A DNA stretch of 64,000 bases from Chakrabartyella piscis (lineage in GTDB: Bacteria > Bacillota > Clostridia > Lachnospirales > Anaerotignaceae), in assembly GCA_030067835.1 (NCBI GenBank), contig CP092441.1, positions 372,001 to 436,000 of the forward strand, given 5' to 3'. Positions 1 through 7,962 of the stretch are shown one piece after another. The notes under the pieces were generated by a model. That model saw only the letters and a program-made list of their open reading frames with translations. It ran no database searches and was not told the origin of the DNA. Both the position numbers and the translations under genes were made by a program. Numbering within the stretch: position 1 is the first letter of the stretch; each line of letters opens with the position of its first letter.

Positions 1-1004
1 GTGTTGTCACAAGCTATGATTCTGAGGATGGTTTCACATTGGATACTTCAGAATATATATACACAATGTTGACACAATACAATGTGAGCATTGATGATAA
101 AGAGGATACATATATTTATGCAACAGCTGACCCTAACGATTCTGGCAAAGATGTCAAATATCCTTTGTCTATTCCTGGTATGAATACAAGTTCCAAAACT
201 GTATTTGAAAAGGTTATGGCAAACTTCGACGATATTACTTTGTCCATTGATGTGGTTGCAACCAGATCTGGAGAAGTACAAGGTTTGACTGTATACTTGG
301 AAGAAGTCAATGGTACTTTCGTTTCTTATGATGATGGTGATGATGAATTTATCATCGCACTTTCTGATGGTTATGAAATGAAACTCAACGCAAAATCCAA
401 ACCAGATGTAGAAGCAGACGATGACGATGACTTCGATTTGGAAGAATTGGAAGCATACAAATACAAAGGTACAGAAATGACATTGTACTTCAATAGCAAG
501 GGTATGTTGGATGAAGTCTATATGCCAAGTTCCTCCACAGCAAGCACAATCAAAGGTGTTGCAGTTGGCTCCGATGATGGTTTGGAAATTGAAGGCAAAA
601 GCACAGTTTACAAATGGTTGTCCAGTAGCAAAACCACTGTAACCAATAAGAGTATGACCAGTACAGCTTTGAAAACCATCCAAGCAGCAATTGAAGATCC
701 AGATGTGGAAGTTTATGTGGAATTCACTGTGGAATTGGGAACTACAAATGTTTCCATGATCACTGCTTATGTTTTGGAAGCAGAAGGCGAATTGGACGAA
801 TTTGATGCAGATGATAAGATTGCACGTATCACAACAGATGCAGGCAATACCTTCTCCATTGAATTCAATGCAGGCTACACAGTATATATTGACGATGAAG
901 AAGAAGAAACAGAACGTACCATCCAAAACACATTGGAAGGCACAACTGTAACCTTCGACTTTGGCGATAATGGTAAAGCAGATGCAATGTATGGCGAAAG
1001 CTAA
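1..1004 (+). CDS. acidic repeat-bearing protein, C-terminal part (5' truncated by window)
   Basis: The reading frame is already open at base 3 and runs to a TAA at 1002-1004, so only the C-terminal ~333 residues are visible. The sequence is very rich in Asp, Glu, Ser and Thr, has almost no Cys, and looks beta-rich. Two related-looking segments recur (a 'T...F...G...D...Y' pattern around residues 150-200 and 260-330). This composition resembles the three secreted surface-type proteins elsewhere in the window, but no copper amine oxidase N-like domain is seen at its C-terminus. I infer an extracytoplasmic surface or S-layer-associated protein. The N-terminus, where a signal peptide or SLH domains would be, lies outside the window, so the function is unassigned. 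Confidence 0.7.
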   Translation, partial: VVTSYDSEDGFTLDTSEYIYTMLTQYNVSIDDKEDTYIYATADPNDSGKDVKYPLSIPGMNTSSKTVFEKVMANFDDITLSIDVVATRSGEVQGLTVYLEEVNGTFVSYDDGDDEFIIALSDGYEMKLNAKSKPDVEADDDDDFDLEELEAYKYKGTEMTLYFNSKGMLDEVYMPSSSTASTIKGVAVGSDDGLEIEGKSTVYKWLSSSKTTVTNKSMTSTALKTIQAAIEDPDVEVYVEFTVELGTTNVSMITAYVLEAEGELDEFDADDKIARITTDAGNTFSIEFNAGYTVYIDDEEEETERTIQNTLEGTTVTFDFGDNGKADAMYGES

Positions 1005-1030
1005 GAAATATTAATAAAAACAATGCAATC

Positions 1031-1057
1031 GTAGGGGTGGATTCTATATCCACCCTT
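1031..1057. repeat. GTAGGG-type hairpin repeat with T-rich tail
   Basis: GTAGGG leads a stem GGGTGGAT/ATATCCACCC followed by TTTCT. It lies 27 bases after the stop codon of the upstream gene and may act as its terminator. It belongs to the dispersed hairpin family found throughout the window. Confidence 0.7.
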
Positions 1058-1084
1058 TCTGTATGCCAAGAACGTCATATTTGT

Positions 1085-1260
1085 TATGAAAGGTTTTTAA
1101 ATAAAGTTTGGGTCCAGCCTTTTCAAAGGATGGTGGTTGTTAAGGCGAAGTCTTAAGGTCTTAATCTTTTAAAATGCTTTAGAAGAGCGTTTTTGAAGGG
1201 ATTGGGGAACTTTTCGCGATAGAAAAAAGTTCTTCAAGGTCTTGTCTTTGTATGTCACCC
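1085..1260. repeat. intergenic stretch with long imperfect hairpin (possible dispersed element)
   Basis: No gene is seen here. The stretch contains a hairpin GAACTTTT...AAAAAGTTC at about 1208-1243 and a CCAGCCTTTTCAAAGGATGG foldback near 1113-1133. The general style (AAAGTT/AACTTT foldbacks) resembles the repeat at 2797-2974. Function unknown. Confidence 0.35.
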
Positions 1261-1311
1261 TGTAAAACAATAAAAAACCTTAGAAACTCAATAAAAATCA
1301 CAAAAAACCAC

Positions 1312-1340
1312 TTGCTTTTTGGTTTCTCTTGTGATATCAT
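1312..1340 (+). promoter_or_regulatory. sigma-A type promoter of rpsF operon
   Basis: TTGCTT (1312-1317), a 17-base spacer, then TATCAT (1335-1340). It precedes a ~90-nt leader that contains two hairpins, CGACA/TGTCG near 1351-1364 and TCTCTTC/GAAGAGA at about 1383-1401. The second hairpin sits just before the rpsF ribosome binding site and could be an autoregulatory leader (S6 with S18 is known to regulate this operon in several phyla). That role is inferred; I did not see a diagnostic consensus. Confidence 0.55.
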
Positions 1341-1430
1341 ATTTTAGCGTCGACAAATGTGTCGATGGGAAATATTCCTTGTTCTCTTCATGAGGAAGAG
1401 AGCCATAAGTCCAGAAGGAGGTGTAACTAC

Positions 1431-1718
1431 ATGAACAAGTACGAATTGGCATTGGTCTTGAGTCCAGCATTGGATGAAGAAGGTAGAGCAGCTGAAGTTG
1501 CAAAAGTACAAGCAACTTTGGAAAGATTCGGCGCTAAAATCGAAAAAGTTGACGATTGGGGCAAAAGAAAACTTGCTTACGAAATCAAAAAAGTAAACGA
1601 AGGTTTCTTCAGCTTTACAACTTTCGAAGCTCCAGCAGGTGCTCCTGCAGAAATTGAAGCTCGTATGCGTATTATGGAAAACGTTTTGCGTTATCTCATT
1701 ACACGTAAAGAAGCGTAA
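1431..1718 (+). CDS. rpsF: 30S ribosomal protein bS6
   Basis: This 95-residue protein is a component of the small ribosomal subunit, where it pairs with bS18. It matches the S6 fold in length and pattern: MNKYELALVLSPALDEE at the N-terminus, a central VDDWGKRKLAYEIKK segment, and a C-terminal helix-strand ending in YLITRKEA. The ATG at 1431 is chosen because AGAAGGAGGTG lies 9 bases upstream; the longer open frame from 1359 has no ribosome binding site and adds a non-homologous tail. It is the first gene of an rpsF-ssb-rpsR operon, with ssb starting 18 bases after its stop. Confidence 0.97.
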   Translation: MNKYELALVLSPALDEEGRAAEVAKVQATLERFGAKIEKVDDWGKRKLAYEIKKVNEGFFSFTTFEAPAGAPAEIEARMRIMENVLRYLITRKEA

Positions 1719-1736
1719 GAAAAAGGAGGTAGACCT

Positions 1737-2159
1737 ATGAATAAAGTTATTTTGATGGGTCGTTTGACACGTGATCCAGAGGTACGTTACTCCCAAGGAG
1801 CAACACCAATGGCTGTGGCAAGATACTCTATAGCGGTGAACCGTCGTTTCAAACGTGACGAGACTGATTTTATCAATTGTGTTGCATTTGGTAAAACTGG
1901 CGAATTTGCAGAAAAATACCTAAAAAAAGGACAGATGATTACTATTGTCGGATCTCTCAGAACTGGGAGTTATGATGACAAAGATGGGAAAAAAGTTAGA
2001 ACAACAGATGTGGTTGTAGATGAACATTACTTTGCAGAAAGTAAAGCATCTTACGAAAGCAATAGAAGTTCTGCGCCAGCTCCAGCGAAACAACCTGCAC
2101 AAGCAGATGGTTTCTATCCCATTGATGAAAGCATGGAAGACGATGATCTGCCCTTCTAA
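1737..2159 (+). CDS. ssb: single-stranded DNA-binding protein
   Basis: This 140-residue SSB coats single-stranded DNA in replication, repair and recombination. The N-terminal ~105 residues form the OB fold ([53 protein letters not shown]). A short flexible linker rich in Pro, Ala and Gln follows, then the acidic protein-docking tip ending in DDDLPF, which recruits partner proteins in this family. AAAGGAGG lies 9 bases before the ATG. It sits between rpsF and rpsR, the standard arrangement in Firmicutes. Confidence 0.97.
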   Translation: MNKVILMGRLTRDPEVRYSQGATPMAVARYSIAVNRRFKRDETDFINCVAFGKTGEFAEKYLKKGQMITIVGSLRTGSYDDKDGKKVRTTDVVVDEHYFAESKASYESNRSSAPAPAKQPAQADGFYPIDESMEDDDLPF

Positions 2160-2188
2160 AAAATCCAATTAAGAAGGAGGACACTGAC

Positions 2189-2419
2189 ATGATGCAAAGA
2201 AAACGTGGTCGTAGAAAAAAACGTGTTTGTCAATGCTGTGCTGATAAAGTAAACGGCGTAGATTACAAAGACGTAAACAAATTGAGAAGATATGTTTCTG
2301 AAAGAGGCAAAATTCTTCCAAGAAGAATCACAGGAAATTGTGCAAAACATCAAAGAACATTGACTACTGCTATCAAAAGAGCAAGACACGTATCCTTGAT
2401 GCCTTACACACAAGATTAA
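2189..2419 (+). CDS. rpsR: 30S ribosomal protein bS18
   Basis: This 76-residue basic small-subunit protein binds next to bS6. The N-terminus is lysine- and arginine-rich (KRGRRKKR) and carries CQCC, a possible zinc-type cluster seen in some bS18 proteins. The core ([20 protein letters not shown], then [22 protein letters not shown]) is characteristic. AAGGAGG lies 11 bases upstream of the double ATG; either Met could be used. It is the last gene of the rpsF-ssb-rpsR operon and is followed by a MITE-like palindrome and a terminator. Confidence 0.97.
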   Translation: MMQRKRGRRKKRVCQCCADKVNGVDYKDVNKLRRYVSERGKILPRRITGNCAKHQRTLTTAIKRARHVSLMPYTQD

Positions 2420-2424
2420 TATAT

Positions 2425-2586
2425 GGTAAACACCACTGTCTCTGAATCACAATCTTTGCGATTTATTTTCCCGTCATAACCAGCAAAAAGCCTCGATGAT
2501 ATTTCCGATATCACCTGCGTTTTTTGATAATTATGACAAAAAAATATTTTCGTAAATCTTGCAATTAGAACCTAGTGGAATTGACC
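2425..2586. mobile_element. MITE-like imperfect palindrome, copy 1 (diverged)
   Basis: About 162 bp with degenerate terminal inverted repeats (GGTAAACACCACT against GGTCAATTCCACT read inward). Its interior matches 52355-52521, including CACAATCTTTG, GATGATATTTCCGATATC, GCGTTTTTT and AAATCTTGCAAT. It begins 5 bases after the rpsR stop. There is no coding capacity. The shared interior with varying ends suggests a non-autonomous mobile element or a mobile structured RNA. Confidence 0.6.
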
Positions 2587-2614
2587 AAAAAAATGAGTGG
2601 ATTTCCACTTGTCG

Positions 2615-2643
2615 GGTGTAGATAATTTGTCTACACCTTTTTT
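2615..2643 (+). terminator. rho-independent terminator (rpsF operon)
   Basis: GGTGTAGA (2615-2622), a short AT-rich loop, TCTACACC (2630-2637), then six T. It follows rpsR and the MITE-like palindrome. Confidence 0.8.
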
Positions 2644-2796
2644 GTATGCAAAAATAGTTCCAAGAACCAAAAACTGCCTGTTGATATCCAAAACACATTG
2701 TACATATCTTTGGTCAGTGCTATACTAAAAATAAAATATGATACGGGAGTGGTAATTCTAGGAGTGGAAGCGATTTAAGGTTTAAAGAGTTTCAGA

Positions 2797-2974
2797 CCTT
2801 ACTTTTCACTGGAGAAAAGTAACAAAATCCACCACTACTTCCGAAGCGTGGAGCACGGTTCAAGATGGGTCTAACTCGACCCCTCTTGAAAATCACCCCC
2901 AAAAGTAAGATATGTGGTGGTATAAATCCTACGATTAGACCGTGAGTGACAAGCCCCTCACCTCTTAATTACTG
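2797..2974 (+). repeat. ~175-bp dispersed structured repeat, copy 1
   Basis: It shares both ends with 62025-62199 in the opposite orientation. The left end is CTTACTTTTCAC...GAAAAGTAACAAAA, a hairpin. The right end is CTACGATTAGACCGTGAGTG through CAAGCCCCTCAC and TTAATTACTG, which contains a GTGAG/CTCAC stem. The middle is diverged. No ORF is seen; it could be a non-coding RNA or a mobile repeat. Confidence 0.55.
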
Positions 2975-3000
2975 GTTCTAAAAGCGTTATTGTGGGTTTT

Positions 3001-3085
3001 GTAGGGGATGGCGTCCTCGACATCCCGTTATAAATTGCCACAAACTCAAGTATGCAGTTGTAGGGTTGATTCATGAATCAACCGT
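3001..3085. repeat. two GTAGGG-type hairpin repeats
   Basis: The copies are at 3001-3028 (stem GGGATG/CATCCC) and 3060-3085 (stem GGTTGATTC/GAATCAACC). They fill the gap before the flavodoxin/ferredoxin gene. Confidence 0.7.
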
Positions 3086-3177
3086 CGTACTACAGATTAT
3101 AAGCATAATATGTATCAACTAAACTACCAAAACTTATTCCAAATTGGGACAAATCAAAACTATAAGGGGGCAATCAA

Positions 3178-3939
3178 ATGAGTGTTTATGCAGTGTATTT
3201 CAGTCCAACAGGTGCAACAGAAGCGGTAGCAATGACAATTGCAGGTGCCATGAGCCAGGAAGTCTATTCCATGAATTTGTGTGACCGTGAAATGAAAGGG
3301 GATTCCTTGTCTTTGGGTGCAGAAGATATTTGTATTTTGGCAGCACCAGCCTTTGGTGGACGCATTCCAACAGCATCGGTAGAGCGATTCCAAGAATTAT
3401 CAGGCAATGGTGCAAAAGCGGTTTTGGTGGCAACTTATGGCAATCGTGAATACGAAGATACCATGGTGGAATTGGAAGATATTGCTTTGGGATGTGGTTT
3501 TGTGGTGGTTGCAGGCATTGCAGCAATAACAGAACATTCCATTGCACGTGAATTTGGTGCTGGTAGACCCAATGCAGAAGATGTGGCAGTGCTGAAAGAA
3601 TTTTCTCTTGCCATATTGAAAAAAATCAAAGAAACAAAAGATTTGTCTGTCAAAATTCCAGGGGATAGACCTTATAAAACATATGGCGGTGCTTCCATGA
3701 CACCAAAAGGCAACCATAAATGTGTTGGATGTGGTGCTTGTGCCAAAAAATGTCCAGTATCTGCAATTCCAATGGATACACCAAATCAAACCAATGCAGA
3801 TGTGTGTATTGCCTGTATGCGTTGCGTTTCTGTCTGTCCTATGGGTGCAAGGGATTTGAGTAAAGTAATGCTCTTGGCAGTGCACCAAAAATTGAAAAAA
3901 GCCTGTTCTGTGCCAAAGGAAAACAAACTTTTCTTGTGA
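3178..3939 (+). CDS. EFR1-type flavodoxin/4Fe-4S ferredoxin fusion protein
   Basis: This 253-residue redox protein has two parts. Residues ~1-160 are flavodoxin-like: VYAVYFSPTGATEAVA resembles the FMN phosphate loop, and AAPAFGGRIP and ATYGNREYEDT follow. Residues ~175-225 hold two 4Fe-4S clusters (CVGCGACAKKCP and CIACMRCVSVCP). The family is an electron carrier common in anaerobic Clostridia; the partner enzyme is unknown. Start ATG 3178 follows AAGGGGGC. It appears monocistronic. I see no defect in the cluster ligands. Confidence 0.85.
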   Translation: MSVYAVYFSPTGATEAVAMTIAGAMSQEVYSMNLCDREMKGDSLSLGAEDICILAAPAFGGRIPTASVERFQELSGNGAKAVLVATYGNREYEDTMVELEDIALGCGFVVVAGIAAITEHSIAREFGAGRPNAEDVAVLKEFSLAILKKIKETKDLSVKIPGDRPYKTYGGASMTPKGNHKCVGCGACAKKCPVSAIPMDTPNQTNADVCIACMRCVSVCPMGARDLSKVMLLAVHQKLKKACSVPKENKLFL

Positions 3940-4085
3940 GATATGTTTTTTTATAGAAACAAATTTTGTGTATATTTACCATAGGCGTTTTCTTTTCTAA
4001 ATCCAGATTTTATGTTATGATTAAGTTTAGTAGCATAAAATAACGGTATAAAATCGGTTCACAAAAGAGAAGGAGTGTATATCAA

Positions 4086-4964
4086 ATGAAAGTATTTCAA
4101 TATCGCCGAAATGGAAAAATCGAAATTGGTATCTTGAAAAATGATGGTTTGGAAATGGTGCCAGTGAACTATTTGGGTAGCGCACCTAGACATATGGTGG
4201 ATTTTTTGGAACATTTGACACCAGAAAAGAAAAAAAGATTGGATCGCAACAAGGAAATGGTACGTGGCATTCCTATGCGTGAAATTGAAGTGTTGTCTCC
4301 ATATTTGCGTGGTAGACAAGATATGATTTGTTTGGGTATCAACTACCATGACCATGCAGAAGAATCTGCTCGTTTCCATAACGAAGCATTTGGTGGCGAA
4401 CGTCCAGTGCCTATCTACTTCTCCAAACGTTTCAATCGTGGTGTTGGCGATGGGGAAATGGTAGATGGTCATTTTGACATTGTGGATAGCATGGATTATG
4501 AAGCGGAATTGGGCGTTATTTTAAGCAAAGATGCAAAAAACGTGTCTGAAAAGGATGCTTTTAACTATGTATTTGGATATACCATCATCAATGACTATAG
4601 TGCAAGAAACTTGCAAACCAACCACAAACAATGGTACTTTGGCAAAAGTTTGGATGATTACACAGCAATTGGTCCTTGTATTGTCACAGCAGATGAGTTT
4701 GACAATCCACCAGCACTTGCAATCAAATCCTTTGTCAACGATGAATTGCGTCAAAATAGCAACACATCTCTTATGATCAATGGCATTGCAAAAGTCATCA
4801 GCCAATTGTCACAAGGGGTTACTTTGCAAGCAGGTACCATCATTGCTACAGGTACACCATCAGGCGTTGGTATGGGCTTTGAACCACCTAAATTCCTCAA
4901 AAAAGGCGATGTGGTTCGTTGTGAAATCGAAGGCATTGGCTCCTTGACAAACTATATCAAATAA
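4086..4964 (+). CDS. fumarylacetoacetate hydrolase (FAH) family protein
   Basis: This 292-residue protein has the FAH/2-hydroxyhepta-diene-dioate isomerase domain at about residues 75-290. Visible family motifs are CLGINYHDHAEES, the metal-binding MDYEAELGVILSK, NDYSARNLQ, GKSLDDYTAIGP and ATGTPSGVGMG. The N-terminal ~70 residues match the short lead domain of this family. It acts on C-C bonds or tautomers of 2-oxo acids; the exact substrate cannot be told. ATG 4086 follows AGAAGGAG. It stands alone between hairpin-rich gaps, so context does not reveal a pathway. Confidence 0.85.
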   Translation: MKVFQYRRNGKIEIGILKNDGLEMVPVNYLGSAPRHMVDFLEHLTPEKKKRLDRNKEMVRGIPMREIEVLSPYLRGRQDMICLGINYHDHAEESARFHNEAFGGERPVPIYFSKRFNRGVGDGEMVDGHFDIVDSMDYEAELGVILSKDAKNVSEKDAFNYVFGYTIINDYSARNLQTNHKQWYFGKSLDDYTAIGPCIVTADEFDNPPALAIKSFVNDELRQNSNTSLMINGIAKVISQLSQGVTLQAGTIIATGTPSGVGMGFEPPKFLKKGDVVRCEIEGIGSLTNYIK

Positions 4965-4970
4965 TATACT

Positions 4971-5209
4971 CGTAGGGTAGGGTCTTGACCCTACCGTTCA
5001 TAACCGAAACTCTATTTATAGGGATTGCCCTTGTGGCTGTCCGCCAAGAATCGCAAAATCAAAGATTCTTCGGTACCCTCAGAATGACAGCATATTGGTG
5101 TAAGCACTCGTAGGGTTGATTCACGAATCAACCGCAATACCATAAAACAAAATACAATAGATACAAAACATATATTGCATTCGTAGAGTACGATGCCCAC
5201 ATCGTACTG
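4971..5209. repeat. cluster of three GTAGGG-type hairpins
   Basis: The hairpins are at 4972-4997 (GGTAGGGTC/GACCCTACC), 5110-5134 (GGTTGATTC/GAATCAACC) and 5183-5209 (GTACGATG/CATCGTAC). A fragment of the GAATGACA family (AGAATCGC...TCAGAATGACAG) lies at about 5048-5090. All stems are perfect although their sequences differ. Confidence 0.7.
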
Positions 5210-5238
5210 ATATACTACAACCAGAAAGGACTTTGCAA

Positions 5239-7065
5239 ATGAAAAAACTCAAAGTGATGAGTGTATTTGGCACTCGACCAGAGGCAATCAAAATGGCGCC
5301 TTTGGTGAAACAAATGGAAGAAACCCCAGAAATTGAAAGCATTGTGTGTGTCACAGCGCAACATAGAGAAATGCTGGATCAAGTTCTGGAAATCTTTGAT
5401 TTGCAACCACAATACGATTTGGATATCATGCAACCACGTCAAACTTTGTTTACCATCACCACAAAAGCACTCAATGGTTTGGGTGATGTGATGGCAGAAG
5501 CAAAACCAGACCTTGTTTTGGTGCATGGGGATACTTCCACCACATTTGCAGGTGCTTTGGCAGCGTATTACAACCAAATTCCTGTGGGTCATGTGGAAGC
5601 AGGTCTTAGAACATACGATAAATATCAACCCTTTCCAGAGGAAATGAACCGCAAATTGACAGGTGGTTTGACAGACTTGCACTTTGCACCAACACCTTTG
5701 GCAAAGGAACATCTTTTGAAAGAAAACGTAGATCCTAGTGGCATTTTCATCACTGGCAATACGGTTATTGATGCATTGGCACATACCATAGAGGAAGATT
5801 TCACTTTTTCTGTAGAAGAACTCAACCACATCGATTTCAAGGGCAAACGTGTCATTGCAATGACTGCCCATAGACGTGAAAATCTTGGAGAACCTCTTCG
5901 TAATATTTGTCATGCAGTGAAACGCTTGGTGGAAGACTTCCCAGATGTGGAAGTGGTCTATGCAGTTCATAAAAATCCAGCAGTTATGGAACCTGTGAAT
6001 GAAATTCTTGGTGGGATGGAACGTGTACACTTGACAGATCCATTGGATTTGAAGGATATGCATAACTTGATGTGTCGCTCTTTCTTGGTGCTCACAGACA
6101 GCGGTGGCTTGCAAGAAGAAGTACCCTCCATGGGAAAACCTGTATTGGTGTTGCGTAACGTGACAGAACGTCCAGAAGGCGTAGAAGCAGGCACTCTCAA
6201 ATTGGCTGGCACAGAAGAAGAAACCATCTATTCTATGGCGAAAGAACTTTTGGAAAATCCTGAAGCTTATGGCAAAATGGCAACTGCCAAAAACCCATTT
6301 GGCGATGGAGAAGCGTCTCGTAGAATTGTAGAAAGTATTTTATATCATTTTGGCTTCCAAACAGAGAAACCAGAGGAATATCAATATCAGACAATTGGAC
6401 AAACTACAAAGAGCACCACAAAAAAGAAAGGAGCTAGGAATATGAAAGAAGAACGCATGAGCATTTTGAGTATGTTGGAAAGAGGCATTATCACTGTGGA
6501 TGAAGCTGAAAAGTTGTTGGCAGTTTTGCAAACAGGAAAAGCATACGATACAGAAAAAATTACAAAATCCGTCAATAGTGCATTGGAAAAAGCAAGCATT
6601 GCCTTTGGTAGTGTTGCCAATAAAATGGGTGAACAAGCTGAAAAAATGCAACCTGTTGTGAAAGATGTCACTGCAAAGGTTTCTGAAAAAGCAGAAGACT
6701 TGGAACCAACTGTAAGAAGTGCAGCATTTAGAATGGCTGAAATCTTGGAAGGGTTCAAAGAAGACGTCAAAGGCTATCGTGATAAAATGAAAGGTGATTC
6801 TGAGGATTTGGAAGACTTGGAAGAAGATGAGTTTGAAGAATGGGAAGATGCACCAGAATCCACAGAAGTGGAAGTGGAAGCAGCTGAAGAAGTAGAAGAA
6901 GAAAACTATGTGCAAAATGTGGAAGAAGTGTTGACTTCTTTGCAAGACCAAATGACACAATTGGATGATGCAGAATCCTTCTTGAAATCTGCTTTTGGCG
7001 CAGAAGAAGTGGCAGCATTCCTTCAAGAAGAAGCAGCTGAAACAGAAGAAAAAACAGAGGAATAA
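5239..7065 (+). CDS. wecB: UDP-N-acetylglucosamine 2-epimerase, in-frame fused to acidic SHOCT-like protein
   Basis: This is one open frame of 608 residues. Residues 1-~385 are a complete non-hydrolysing UDP-GlcNAc 2-epimerase, which makes UDP-ManNAc for cell-wall polysaccharide: GTRPEAIK at 11-18, then HGDTSTTFAG, HVEAGLRTYDKYQPFPEE, AHRRENLG and TDSGGLQEE. This family normally stops near 375-390. Here the frame continues through a short linker (about 386-401) into a second module that has its own ribosome binding site and ATG at 6442. A heptamer A_AAA_AAG at 6420-6426 sits in the correct phase for -1 slippage, and the -1 frame meets TAG at 6435-6437. Both a ~398-residue epimerase and the fusion could therefore be made. 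The start at 5239 follows AGAAAGGA; a TTG at 5233 is less likely. Confidence 0.85.
   Translation: MKKLKVMSVFGTRPEAIKMAPLVKQMEETPEIESIVCVTAQHREMLDQVLEIFDLQPQYDLDIMQPRQTLFTITTKALNGLGDVMAEAKPDLVLVHGDTSTTFAGALAAYYNQIPVGHVEAGLRTYDKYQPFPEEMNRKLTGGLTDLHFAPTPLAKEHLLKENVDPSGIFITGNTVIDALAHTIEEDFTFSVEELNHIDFKGKRVIAMTAHRRENLGEPLRNICHAVKRLVEDFPDVEVVYAVHKNPAVMEPVNEILGGMERVHLTDPLDLKDMHNLMCRSFLVLTDSGGLQEEVPSMGKPVLVLRNVTERPEGVEAGTLKLAGTEEETIYSMAKELLENPEAYGKMATAKNPFGDGEASRRIVESILYHFGFQTEKPEEYQYQTIGQTTKSTTKKKGARNMKEERMSILSMLERGIITVDEAEKLLAVLQTGKAYDTEKITKSVNSALEKASIAFGSVANKMGEQAEKMQPVVKDVTAKVSEKAEDLEPTVRSAAFRMAEILEGFKEDVKGYRDKMKGDSEDLEDLEEDEFEEWEDAPESTEVEVEAAEEVEEENYVQNVEEVLTSLQDQMTQLDDAESFLKSAFGAEEVAAFLQEEAAETEEKTEE
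6420..6437 (+). promoter_or_regulatory. putative -1 frameshift site (A_AAA_AAG) with stop TAG in the -1 frame
   Basis: In the wecB frame the codons read ACA AAA AAG, giving the slippery heptamer A_AAA_AAG (6420-6426), the same type used in E. coli dnaX. A Shine-Dalgarno-like AAAGGAG follows at 6427-6433, and a -1 frame TAG lies at 6435-6437. The function is inferred from sequence only. Confidence 0.4.
6442..7065 (+). CDS. SHOCT-like N-terminal domain protein with acidic coiled region (internal start within the wecB frame)
   Basis: ATG 6442 is preceded by AAGAAAGGAG at the right distance, so this 207-residue product can start independently of wecB although it is in the same frame. Residues ~1-30 (MSILSMLERGIITVDEAEKL) match the short SHOCT-like helical module found at the N-terminus of YvlB/LiaX-type envelope-stress proteins. 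Residues ~45-120 are helical with heptad-like spacing. The rest is extremely acidic (runs of EE and ED) and has no membrane segment. The function is unknown. I infer that it was a separate gene just downstream of wecB whose upstream stop is bypassed by the frame at the A6 run. Confidence 0.6.
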   Translation: MKEERMSILSMLERGIITVDEAEKLLAVLQTGKAYDTEKITKSVNSALEKASIAFGSVANKMGEQAEKMQPVVKDVTAKVSEKAEDLEPTVRSAAFRMAEILEGFKEDVKGYRDKMKGDSEDLEDLEEDEFEEWEDAPESTEVEVEAAEEVEEENYVQNVEEVLTSLQDQMTQLDDAESFLKSAFGAEEVAAFLQEEAAETEEKTEE

Positions 7066-7078
7066 GATAGACTATGTA

Positions 7079-7176
7079 TTGTAGGGGTGGATTTCGTATC
7101 CACCCTTTTTGCATATCCAATTTTGATTTTTGTATCTGCGTTTGGTTCTGTAGGGGCACCCCTATGTGGGTGCCTG
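7079..7176. repeat. two GTAGGG-type hairpins
   Basis: The copies are at 7081-7110 (GGGTGGAT/ATCCACCC followed by TTTTT, a possible terminator for the wecB transcript) and 7150-7176 (GGGCACCC/GGGTGCC). Confidence 0.7.
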
Positions 7177-7203
7177 TGGTTGCGTGTGAAATGGATTCAC
7201 TAC

Positions 7204-7896
7204 TCACAACAAAACCCCATCATTACCTTTGCAAAGCTCCAACAACATTTCTTTCACTTGTTTTGGTGTTGTTTTGGGGTATTGCTCCAACAAAAGGGCA
7301 ATATACCCACTGACCAATGGTGTTGCCATGGAAGCACCACTCATGGAAATGTAATGCTTTTTTTTGATGTTGCGTCTGCTGCGATTGGGTAAATTGAAGT
7401 CATATTGTGGCGACAATACAGAAACCACCTGCTCACCAGTTGCCCAAATATCAGGTGTGTAGATGGGGGTTTTTGTAAATCTGGCAAAGGGAGTTTGCTT
7501 GGTGAAATAAGGTCTGTCTTCTGTGGAACCAACTGTGATGATGGTGGGACTCAGTGGTGGTGTCATGGATTCATTGCTCCTTTTGTCTGGGTTGCCAGCA
7601 GCAGCCACAACCACAATGCCTTTGTTCCATAAGGTTTCAACACCTTCTTGTAGCGGTTTGTTGACTTTGCGATCATTTGCACCAATGGAAAGGTTCACAA
7701 TACGAATGTTGTATGTGTTTTTGTGTGCCAAAATCCACTCAAAAGCAGACTGTGCATGGATGGAAGTACCTTGACCTTGGCGATCCAATATTTTCAATGA
7801 AATGATATGTGCTTCTGGCGCAATTCCACCATAAAAACCATTCGAAAGGGCACCATTGCCACAAGCGATACCCGTGACATGTGACACGTATTGCAA
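7204..7896 (-). CDS. S8 (subtilisin-family) peptidase, C-terminal fragment of an interrupted gene
   Basis: On the minus strand this frame encodes the rest of a subtilisin-like serine protease after the catalytic His. It holds YGGIAPEAHIISLKILD, IRIVNLSIG, the oxyanion Asn in VVVAAAGNPD, and the catalytic Ser in SMSGASMATPLVSGYIALLL (about residues 185-205). It lacks the Asp and His of the triad, which are encoded 2.8 kb away at 10705-10899. Real gene sequence begins at 7878; the first six codons come from the inserted element. If the element (7873 to about 10704) were removed, codons GTC ACG would be shared and the frame would read NGHGTQVTGIACGNG, giving a complete 287-residue protease. A lone fragment is not expected to be active. 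Confidence 0.85.
   Translation of the reverse strand: MQYVSHVTGIACGNGALSNGFYGGIAPEAHIISLKILDRQGQGTSIHAQSAFEWILAHKNTYNIRIVNLSIGANDRKVNKPLQEGVETLWNKGIVVVAAAGNPDKRSNESMTPPLSPTIITVGSTEDRPYFTKQTPFARFTKTPIYTPDIWATGEQVVSVLSPQYDFNLPNRSRRNIKKKHYISMSGASMATPLVSGYIALLLEQYPKTTPKQVKEMLLELCKGNDGVLL
7866..7890. other. left attachment junction (att site) of the element
   Basis: Protease-gene half site GATACC, core CGTGAC (7873-7878), then the element half site ending in CACGTATT (7885-7892). See the matching core at 10705-10710. Confidence 0.7.
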
Positions 7897-7919
7897 TTGA
7901 CGAAAAAAAGAGATATACT
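7891..7919 (+). promoter_or_regulatory. promoter just inside the left end of the element
   Basis: TTGCAA (7891-7896), a 17-base spacer, TATACT (7914-7919). It would drive the small zinc-ribbon gene and probably the recombinase downstream. Its -35 region overlaps the presumed recombinase-binding arm CACGTATT, so recombinase binding could repress it (inference). Confidence 0.55.
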
Positions 7920-7962
7920 AATAGAAATGGGATTGCAAATGGGATGCAAGTAGGAGGTACAT

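Noticed and set aside
7204-7896. Calling the C-terminal S8 fragment a stand-alone protease
   Set aside because: It lacks the catalytic Asp and His. The missing part is encoded in frame at the far side of the recombinase element.
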